Assembly (NCBI RefSeq): GCF_029852145.1
Contig: NC_079977.1
Span: 19,966,781-20,030,780 of the forward strand
Direction of reading: 5' to 3'
Origin: Microplitis mediator
Lineage: Eukaryota > Arthropoda > Insecta > Hymenoptera > Braconidae
DNA: 64,000 nucleotides
Shown: positions 10,980-20,800 of the stretch, in pieces
How positions within the stretch are numbered: position 1 is the first letter of the stretch
How the letters are laid out: each line of letters opens with the position of its first letter
Notes under the pieces: model-generated
What the model was told of the DNA's origin: nothing
Seen by the model: the letters and a program-made list of their open reading frames with translations, nothing else
Databases searched by the model: none
Made by a program: the position numbers and the translations under genes

Positions 10980-13900
10980 ATGTACGCGATTAAAAATAAA
11001 TTGTTACTTATTGTTATCATTGAACTTGTCACAATAAGTCTTACTGCTAAAATAGTGCCTTTATTGGAATTTTCTGCTGGTGACATAATTAATATAAATT
11101 ATTTTAAAAAATCGTCAACTCAAACAATTGGGAATATATTCGATGGTTATAGAGAAGAAGAATTTACCAAAACTGACTATTTTACTGGTGAACATTATAC
11201 CAATATAAAAAAAAAATCATGTTTATCTCTTGAATCTATATCATCCTATTATCATCCAGAAGTCATCATTGATGATACCGAACACGATCCTACAAAAATA
11301 TTTAACGATAGACTTGAATATAATTCCTTTGGCATTAGCCAAAATTATATTGATAATAAATATCTGTATGGTATTGTTAAAATATGTAAAGCCGAGAGAA
11401 CTCAAAATGTAAACATTCGAGTGATTGACAGAAGTGATTTTCCAAATATTAATATACGCATGAATTACAAACTATTACTTGGTGAAACAGCAGTTTTACG
11501 ATTAAAAGGAAATAATGGAACCCATTTCGTATCGTCCATCACTACCGGAGAGTGTCTGCTCCAAGTACGAAATTGCTGAAATTTCATTTTTAAATAGTAT
11601 ATTTCGTGAGATACAATAAAATGAGACGATTTCAGACAAGGGTGCAGTTGAATGTTCGAGCCGAAGGCAAGGTCCAACATCATCGTTGTCTCAAATCGTA
11701 TTTTTATTCCGTACCACGTACTATGCAAGCTGAAAATCATTGAGTAAAAATAACCCATAAAGTTTGGTACTGTAACGACACCTAGCCAGACGCTAAATTT
11801 TCACAATGTTGTTAATAGAAATTGAACTTCATTTACATGCCATCAAGAAGTATATTTTACAATGCATATGGGAAAAATTTAGATATTAACCGATCGTCCT
11901 CATAATATCTCGTATAGCGAGGTTTGGGCGGAAACGCTATTAAGCACAATAGTTTTCCCCGACAGCACCGAGCTAGTCTTATAACAAGGTCCGACGATAT
12001 AAACACCCGGACATCATCTTGAAATTAATCAGAATTAACAGCTTCCTAGAACTTCCCTTTTTTGAAAATTTTCAATTTTATTAGCGGGAAGTTGAAATTT
12101 TGTGTACTTAAAACTTATTGATAAATTGTAATGAACATTATTTATCTAAATTAGTAATTATAGTGAAAAATTAAAAAGTTTTAGAGGTTTCCCGAGAAAA
12201 AATGATCTTGCCTAATTATTGGCAGGGAGCGCGACGAAAACGACATCTGATGGCTACAAAAAATCATGCTCGAGAATTATAAAAGATATATAAAATCAGT
12301 GTAAAAAATAAAAATTCGTTATAAAATCAAAATATAAAAATTTATAATGATATAAATAAAAAAGTGCAATTGTATTTTTGATAGAGAAAATTAAATTTAA
12401 TATATTTCGATAAAAAAATTAAGTCTAAAAAAATTTTAATAAACAATAAACACTATTATTTTAGAATAGAATAAGGATAACCGATAAAATCAAAACAAAT
12501 AATATATGACAACTACAATGATAATGGTTTAAAAAATAGTAGAATAGTCAATTGAGTTTTTTAACAAAATTGAAGAAAATAATTTTATTTTAATTCATGA
12601 TAATTTGCTTGTAAATCGTAATTAAAAAAACATAATGTTTTATTAACCTTCCGTTACACGCGCTTTCTCTAGTGTCTCACTCATATTCACGCCAACTCTA
12701 TTAGCTTAAGTAGTGTTGTACAGGGAATCACCGTATAGCGCGAGTAACGAAGGGTTAAAAAATAATTTTTAGGCAATGATAAAAATCATTATCCAAACCG
12801 GATTTGAATCAATAAATTATAAAATATTGTTTTATCCTCAAACGATGAGCAAAGGCAAACATTAACGACACAATAACTATTATGAACTATTTTTAAACTT
12901 AATTTTCACGTGTTTATATTCAAAGAGAGCATGATTTAACGAAATTGTATCCACAGCGAGCACTGCGATCGTTTCAGTTGTCCCCACCATATACTAGGCT
13001 CCCTGCCAATATATAATTATGTATGATTATATATGAAATTATATATAATCATATATGAATTTATGTATGATTATATATAATCATATCTACCTCCATATAT
13101 AATTATGCATGACGTTATATATAATTTGATCTGATCATGTCTGACCAATTCATTATGTCTTGAACTATGTATAAAGCTATATATAGGTCTATATATAATT
13201 AGATCTGATCAGACCTGAATTATATCTGCCTATGTGTGATCATATATAGGCTTATATATAATTATATATGAGTTAATACATGACTAGATCTGATCAAATC
13301 TGACATATAAACCCATATATAATCAGATATAGGTCTATACATAATTAGATCTGATCTCGACTTGAATAGGGGGACCTCGAATTAAAATAGTAGTGAACGG
13401 ATAGTAATTTTTTTTTTTTTTTATTTAAATTTAATTGACATTTATATTGATAAAGACAATAAATCCGAATCAAATTACTTAATTTATAATTTACAGATAT
13501 TCTAAAAATGATTATATTCGTTCATGCATGATTATATATAATCAGATCTGGCCAATTTTTGGATCTGATCATATATAAGTGGTTATATATAATTATATAT
13601 AATTAGGCAAAATCATTTTTTCCTTGTCACAATAATAATTATAGTGCAGCATAATAATTTTTGACGAAAAATTTCCTGTTTTAAGTCTGGTCAGCAGCAT
13701 AATAAAAATTCGAAGATTTCTTAAGGTGGTTTGGTAACTCACGCCGTTTTTCATGCCGATTTCAGGGTCTTTTTTTAAAGAAAGAACAGATAAAGAGTTT
13801 TGAATTTTGAAAAATCATTTTATTTACATCTTTAAGTCACAAGAAAAAATAATTTTGAAGAAATTAAGTTTTGTTTTATTATTATTGTGAATGTTATTAT

Positions 13901-15601
13901 TATCACTAAAAGTTAGCGCCTCAAACAAAGCACGTGGATGGCCCGGGTCATTTTGACTCTAAATCCTAGACTCAAATTTTTTCATTTGTTCTTCCTAAAA
14001 AACGACCTCTCAAAATAGGCATGAAAAAAGATGCGCACACGGCTAAGTCATGTACCGCACAGTAATCCGTATGGTGCTGCACCACAACCGAGCATTTTCT
14101 ACCAGGACCGTTCTGAGTCAGGTGCAAATCAGTAACTAGTAAGGTTTCAATCTTACGGTATGGAATAGAATCCACACGGAATGGTGTAAATTAGGACTTC
14201 CTACCTTCCCCTGTAGCGTGTAAACTATTTTCTATCCGATCTATGCCCGAAAATTGAAATTGTTGCCTTTGTTACGAGCAAAAATGACGAATGCGCGAAT
14301 TGTAATCATTTGAATTCTCATGATAGATAAGTGCGATTTCTCATCGCTGAATAGGACGAGAATGTGAACTTTCAGTGCAGAACAATTATAAATACTTTCG
14401 CAAACGAACTCTACATTTATACAACTTTCATTTCAGGTTTATGTCAACGAAGCAGGAAAATGTAGTTTAACAGAAAAAATCCAGAAGAAAAAAAATTCCG
14501 ACGATTTTTTCGAAACCTCATTACATAGAAGCCACGTAAAAGCAGCCAGTAATAAGCGCAATCTTGAAAATATAGTCAATGAAGATTTGAATAATTCTGG
14601 GAAATCACTTTTCGATTTAAGTAATGATCCAATGGCTTACTCTAGTATTCTCAATCTTTTGATTCAAAACGCTGTTGTTCGTGTTAAATTACATTCACTA
14701 CCTGAATTACCAGAACCACTAATCAGATCAGTAGAGAATCCAATTACTCATGAAACTCAATTGAAATATTTAAAACCTGGTGATATTATCAATGCTTTCG
14801 ATTTAAAAGCTATTAATTCATCTATTGCGTTCGATAATATCTTAGTCGACGTATACGATGAAACAATTGACAGATCTACGACATTAGATTATACTAATTG
14901 TTTCGACTACATCGAAAATGACGCAGTAAAACTTGATTTCGTTACTTATCAAACGTACCCTCATTATCCTGCAGATTTTTACTATAAATTTAGCCTTTTT
15001 GAAGAAATAGTTAAACGCAAACACTACGGAATTGATCGCAAATATTTAAATAATAATTACAAATGTATGATGATTACTATTTGCTCTGAAATTGAAAGAC
15101 GAAAATTAATTATTCCGTCTGTTCGTGTCATTAATTTGGGCGAACAGAACATTAGGTATTCAAGTATTTTTAATGGTAAAAATATCGTCCTACGCTATAG
15201 AATAGATGAAGAAACGCACTATGTTGCTCGGACAGAAAAAGGCAATTGCTTGTTCCAGGTGATTTGAAAAAATGATTATTTTGCAAAATTATATTTTTAT
15301 TCAAAAATAATTTTTTTTTTTGTTATTTAAGGCATTGGTGTTTCCAAATGATGGTGTAAACCGTGAATATAATACACTAAATTTATATCCTTTATACACC
15401 GGCAAAATAATATCAGCAACTGACGATCCTGTCTTTGAAAAAGGAGCAGAAAGTTTTGTCAGAAATCTGACAGGAATTCACTCAAAAACTCTCATGGGTG
15501 TCATAAATGATCCTGAAACGAAAGCATCTTTTTTCTCACAATTCGTTTTTAATAACCATAATATTACTCTCATAAATATTTATCTAGACAATTTGTATTA
15601 A
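10980..15601 (+). CDS. Secreted protein of unknown family, copy C (three exons, about 558 aa)
   Basis: Exons are 10,980-11,564, 14,437-15,258 and 15,332-15,601. Splice positions and phase 0 are the same as in copy B, and the stop is TAA at 15,599-15,601. The signal peptide (residues about 1-22) is conserved. Exon 1 lacks three codons relative to B, and small in-frame indels occur elsewhere. All frames are intact, so both copies look functional. Over the last 122 codons of exon 2, I count about 17 amino-acid-changing and 7 silent codon differences from B. That does not look like strong purifying selection. Intron 1 (2.9 kb) shares both ends with copy B's intron but carries a different insertion (12,191-13,626). 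The internal duplication of the CL[LF]Q-ending domain is visible here too. No known family was recognised. Confidence 0.75.
12219..13009. mobile_element. TA-flanked element with TTGGCAGGGAGC ends
   Basis: Inverted termini TTGGCAGGGAGC (12 bp) are bounded by TA on both sides (12,217-12,218 and 13,010-13,011). No transposase frame is present. It is nested in the larger CCCGGGAAAAAAT-type element and itself contains a TTAA-flanked MITE. Confidence 0.65.
12647..12754. mobile_element. Short piggyBac-like MITE (108 bp)
   Basis: Flanked by TTAA on both sides (12,643-12,646 and 12,755-12,758). The termini CCTTCCGTTAC and GTAACGAAGGG are near-perfect inverted repeats that match the ends of the larger element at 54,616-55,582 (CCCTTCGTCAC). 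TTAA targets with CCY termini are characteristic of the piggyBac superfamily. Confidence 0.65.
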
Positions 15602-15692
15602 ATTTATCAATTGTTCATACTATTAAGTCATTTCATTATATTTTGCCTATGCTTACGTCAATGATTTTTTTTTAGATATTAAGAGGTTTTTA

Positions 15693-16388
15693 CACTGTAA
15701 AAAATCCGGAGTGAATTCGGATTGAAATTAAATCCGAATTCACTCCGCATTCACTCCACCACTCGGAGTTCCGGAGTTTTAAAAAAAATCACTCCGCATG
15801 CGGAGTGAATTGGAAGTTTTTTTTTAGCGAAGTGATCTCGGAGTGACGCGGATTTTATTTCACTCCCAATTCACTCCGGTCCGGAGTTTTAATACTTAAA
15901 TAAATTTATATTAAACTGCTAAACAATGTGTGTGTGTATGCGAGTGTGTGTTTGCGTGCATGTGTGTATTCGGGTGTGTGCAGGTGTTTGTGTGCGTGTG
16001 TGCAAATGTGTGTGTGTGTGCAAATGTGTGCAAATGTGCAAATGTGTGTGTGTGTGCAAATGTGTGCGTGCGTGTGTGTGCGAGTGCGCGTGTGTGTCTA
16101 AATATGTGTGTGCATATGTGTGTGCGTATCAGCTGATCAATTATGTAATACGCGAGTTTTTACTTCGATTTTATTGAGTGGAGTTATTTTTTATTAATAA
16201 TATTTACAAAACTCCGCTCCGGAGTGAATTTCACTCCGGAGTGATTAAATTAATAAAAAATTATCAACTCCGCGAAAACTCCCCTGCGGCGTGAATTTCA
16301 CTCCGAGGGGAGTGAATAATTAAAAATTCATTCACTCCGCATTCACTCCGGATTTAATCCGCATTCACTCCGCGAATTTTTTACAGTG
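15693..16388. mobile_element. TA-flanked foldback MITE with CACTGTAAAAAAT ends (696 bp)
   Basis: Inverted termini CACTGTAAAAAAT are bounded by TA at 15,691-15,692 and 16,389-16,390. The arms are built from palindromic variants of GGAGTGAATTCGGAT and TTCACTCCGCATTCACTCCG. The centre is a degenerate TG-rich microsatellite (about 15,925-16,130) that creates meaningless Cys/Val reading frames. It lies about 90 bp downstream of copy C. Confidence 0.8.
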
Positions 16389-16409
16389 TATCAAGTTTTA
16401 TATTCAATA

Positions 16410-17086
16410 TGGGGCATTCCATTCCAAATCACTGAGGTTTTGACCCGACCCCCTTCGATTTCGCTGAAACTTTTTTATCCTACCAGACATTTTTCGAAAT
16501 TTTTTCAGATCTTTTTACCCAACCCAAAAAAAGTTACGAATTTTTGAAAAAAACCGCACTTTTTTTTAAATTGCTATAACTTTCTCACAAATAAATCTTT
16601 TGGCAAATTTTTTTTTAAAATTTGTGTTTTTAAATATAGTTTTCAGAAAAAAATACAAAAAATTTTTCGGAAGTCACGATATATGAAATAATTCAGTTTT
16701 TTCAATAAAACCGTCATTTTTTCGAAGTCCGAAACCTTCGATTCTCAATTTTTTTGTCTCAACAAAAACTTCAACCAAGACAGTATCTAACCCCGCTATT
16801 CCCATTTTGTGCCGACTTTCCTTTATATTTTTTTTTTTTCGATTGAAAATAAAAAAATTTCTAAATTTGGCTTATTTTTTATGACTTTGCGCTGAAGTTT
16901 TTTTGGATTGTTTTTAAAAGCTCAGAAGTTGAATAAAATTGGACAAAAACAACCGTAAAGTGTATTAGGGGCAAGAATTGATTTTTTCGGAAGAAAATTC
17001 CTAATTTTTAAATATAGTGAAACCTAAACCTACAATTAACCTTCTCAATAAGACAATTTATAGATAAACTCAGAAAAATATCGATA
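16410..17086. repeat. Dispersed repeat beginning GGGGCATTCC; no gene
   Basis: Starts GGGGCATTCCATTCCAAATC, followed by GACCCCCTTCGATTTCGC, and runs into T-rich sequence. A related copy in the opposite orientation lies at about 22,690-22,870 inside the PEX16 intron. The remainder to 17,086 leads into the flank of a tRNA-like module. No coding region is supported. Confidence 0.5.
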
Positions 17087-17158
17087 GCCCGAACTGAGAA
17101 TCGAACCTAGACCATGTCGGTATCGCGCCGAGTGCTCTACCAGTTGAGATATCCGGTA
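17087..17158 (-). repeat. tRNA-Lys-like module of a dispersed repeat
   Basis: The minus strand has a good A-box region (ATCTCAACTGGTAGAGC), a B-box (GGTTCGATTCT) and a 3' acceptor strand TTCGGGC as in tRNA-Lys. The 5' acceptor strand pairs poorly. The same module and the same flanks (CTTCTCAATAAGACAATTTA and ATACTATATTCC) recur at 59,160-59,231, so this is a repeat family rather than a working tRNA gene. Confidence 0.6.
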
Positions 17159-17855
17159 CTATACTATATTCCGTTTCATTTGATCTAAAATTGTCTATAA
17201 GGCTCTGTAATTAAACTTCTCTACGTAAGGAGTCAGATTTCTTAAACCAACTAGTTGCTATTGCTAGAAACAAAAATCTGTTAAAAACTAGATTTTCGAA
17301 AATCGGACCGAAACCAATAACTTCCCGAATATTCGAAAATTTCCAGTTTTCTTGGTAGGAAGTTCAAAAACATTTTGATAATATGCCAAAATAATCATAT
17401 AATAATCTTCAAAAAAATAATTTCACCCCCACAAGTTGCATTGTGTATCATAAAAGCAATTTTTATAACAAACCTTCCGTTACGTTTTTGCTGATAGGTT
17501 ATCTGGAAGCAATACGTATAAAATTGAATATTCCCTGAGCAGAAATAAGTGCAGCTGCGCATCTAAACAATGGCCTGAATTGGGTACACAAGTGATTGAT
17601 CGACAAATTAATACAAACGACACATTATTAATTAAATTTATTTAAATACAAAAAATACATTACATCGTACAACTAGTCTCTTACAATTACCGACAATAAT
17701 TAACAATATAAAGACCTATCGGAATGGATTTACTTAAAATAATTACTTAGTTTCTCACCAAATAAAAAACTTTTAAACCTTCTGTTGAGTAATAATTAAT
17801 GATCTATAACAACCGATAAATCCGTGGAAGAAATATCATCTAAAATGATCACAAT

Positions 17856-20800
17856 TCAAGATGACCACATGTAGAAATAAGTTTTTTGCCAGTGCGGCAA
17901 GTACTTGGCAACGGGATCAGTAATAAATCTAGCAAATGGCACAGTATTGCTCATCGAACTTAACAATGAATTGATCTTATCTTTACTACAGTTATCATAA
18001 AATGGCGACCTCAGTATGTATAGCAATAGATTTATTTTACGCTTAATTATCTCCTGCTTCTCATCATTGTTATATTTAACGTTTTTTGATTCCTTGGAAA
18101 TAATGTAGAGACTGAAGGCATCTAAAGTGAGTGCAGTAGCCCAAGGTAGCCAGTTCTTGTTTCCTTTGACCATCAGTGTCGTCAAATGAATCAGGGGTTT
18201 CATGATATAGAGTGTCTATAACGTTTTATTAATTAAAATAATTGTTTATTTTGATTGGAAAGGTCTAAGGACCAAAATTACCTCAGATATCATTAGATTT
18301 TCAAGTGAGCCCGGGTTGGGAGAGTCGACGTTATACTCATCGCCGTACAAAGGCGTCAATTTTGACCACTGACCGGTTTCTAGAGGTCCCGGATAATGGA
18401 CGCTTCGTACTACAGCTCCAGTACGTTTCAATTGGTAGCCTTCTTTAGGTATATGCTCATTGCGTATAATTTTATTTAGCTTCTCGCGATTCAGAGGTGG
18501 GATTGCCGGATTTTGAACTATACGCTCTTTATTTTTGTGGACGAGAAGAAGTCTTAATATTGCTCTAGAGAAAATAATTTTAATTAATGACCATACGGAG
18601 AAAAAAATATCATGATGAGCACAATACAGTTTCTGATTGTCACGATATTCGTTCAAATATTTGGAGGTTAGTGCGAGTAGCGATACGTATAGTTCTGACA
18701 GCGATTTGGATTGTGAATGGGACTAGAATGGATCGCGACGGTTCCACTCGCTAATTCTTGTAAGAAAATTCCTGTATAGATCATGTAAGAAACCCTGTAA
18801 GTAAATGGAGCGGTATTTATATCGGATCTTTAAGGATCCTTGCAGGAAACCTATCAGATTCTTACAGAAATTATATGTTCCTCGAGTAAGAATGTTGTAT
18901 TCAGATGAAGCTGATGCTAGCGGCCGTAATAAGTAGCGGTCAGCAATTGTTTACCTGGCCGCTACTGATTACCGCCACTAGCTGCAGCTTCATTGTATTC
19001 AGAAGTTTTGAAAATGGTGTTAACAAAAATTTATCGGCACTATATTGATCTTTCTTAAGGTTTTACACATGATTTTATACATAATAATCCTTACAAAAAT
19101 CCTACATTCTAGAGATCTTCTATAAAATCTTACAGAGCTCTACATAATTATTACATCGGTCACTTTCTCGAGCGAATGTCTATTACACAGTTCCCGATGA
19201 TTCCGATCCCAAATATCCAAATTCTCATTTAACGAATTCCCAAAGATACAGATAATCAATCACCCAGATCACGATGACACAGATTGACTTTCTAACTTAT
19301 CGAACGTAAATCATAAATAAAAAAAAAAATATTGAATCCAAGAATTTCGAAGCATTTTTATAGGATTTCTATAGAAATGCTATAGAAAGTCTATAGCAAA
19401 TTAAGACTTGTCACCGTCTAAGAAAATCCATAGAAAAACCACTGAAAATCTATACACAGAAAAAAAAAATTATCGACTGAAAGTAAGTATTCTTGATTCA
19501 AGAAATTTTTTTTGAAAATCTCAATTTTCTCGGATAAAGTAGAAACTTTCTCTGACCAAGACGAATTCTCTTGACTCAAGAAAATCTTGATTTGATTCCC
19601 AAAAACTTTTGTCTTCCAAAGTATCTTCTTGACTCAAAAACACTTTTTTCCTGTGTAGAAAATCATGATTTGTTAGCGTCTATGAAAATCTATAAAAGAA
19701 CCTCGATCTCAACTTGTGATTTGCGATTTGCGGTCGACAAGTAAGAAAGTCAATTATATTTCTCACTTATAAGGTTTTACATGATTATAATTTTATATTT
19801 ATGTGATTCTTACATGGATTTTTAGAGTCCTAGCTCAAGCACACAAGATTCATGTACAAAACCTACAAGACCCCTACGTCATCATTTATATTTCTCGTGA
19901 GAATGTACACGGAGAGAAAAATATCGCCAGATTAAGTATACGTATCGCTATTCTGGCTATACGTTGTAGAGTCATTTTACTTAACGATACGCCGTATAGC
20001 CAATTCAGCTATACAGAGTATCCTCACAGTGGATCGTCAAAATGACGATCCGTATCCTTATTTTAGGCATTTTATGAATCGCTGACATGACTATTGCGCA
20101 AACTCTGTATTTAGGCATCCGGCAACCGAGAACGATGATACGTATAGCCAATTTAGCTATACGGATCCTCACGCTGGCGATACAGATACCTACATCAACG
20201 AAACTACATATCGTTACAAAGGCTATTCGTCGTATTGTTAAATTAAATAAACGAATACTTAACCTAACCCAAATACGTATCTTTATTTTAACGATACTAT
20301 AGATTATTAAATTAATATGAGAGTATTTCTAAATTAGGTATACGAATCGTTATTCTGACGATACGTCATTTGAGGATACATTGGATAGTCATTCTGGCGA
20401 TATTTTTCTCTCCGTGTACAAGGTCTTATTAAGTTTCGTATTAAATCTTACATAGGAACCTTACAAGAATTAGCGGGCGGGGTAGCTCTCCAGATTTCTC
20501 CTTTTATAATACGCTCATCAAGATCAGTTAGATCGTCCCTATCACGATATTTTTTCTCCATACAAAGGGTAAGTAAGGAAACTCATAGGAAAAGAGGCGT
20601 GTTTTTTTATTTTCACTAGAGGAAGGTCGGAAGAAAAACCTATTTGTGTAAAATGATTATTTTTTTTTTGAGGTATGATAAAAATACAAGTTATCGACAC
20701 TTTAGGAACTATGCTTGAGGTTTCAATTTTCTTACCATAGTTACTCTCTAAGAATTTAATAGTATATTATCATAAAATCACACCCCAATCAAAAAAATCC

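Larger units (their letters stand above)
12191..13626. mobile_element. CCCGGGAAAAAAT-type foldback element in intron 1 of copy C
   Basis: The left end reads CCCGAGAAAAAATGATCTTG and the right end is its inverted counterpart, CAAAATCATTTTTTCCTTG. Copy B's intron lacks the whole block at about 3,590-3,600, giving a paralogous empty site. The arms consist of ATATATAATTATATATAATTAG variants mixed with AGATCTGATCA-like blocks. Two younger elements are nested inside (12,219-13,009 and 12,647-12,754). No clear target duplication is visible. Confidence 0.7.
18745..20478. mobile_element. Composite foldback element in PEX16 intron 2
   Basis: The outer ends are inverted: CGCTAATTCTTGTAAG near 18,750 and its complement CTTACAAGAATTAGCG near 20,460. 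The arms carry degenerate CTTACAAGAAT, GTAAGAAAC and TTCTATAGAAATG-like repeats. At least three smaller elements are nested inside (18,905-18,993, 19,455-19,655 and 19,908-20,416). Exact outer limits are uncertain. Confidence 0.5.

Noticed and set aside
15926..16177. Cys/Val-rich frames resembling a knottin or metallothionein
   Set aside because: They translate the TG-rich microsatellite at the centre of the CACTGTAAAAAAT MITE; two overlapping frames give equally cysteine-rich nonsense.
18246..18656. Full 136-codon frame taken as the PEX16 third exon
   Set aside because: Only 18,282-18,564 is used. The flanks beyond the TCTAG acceptor and the GTAATT donor break the family alignment and the phase.
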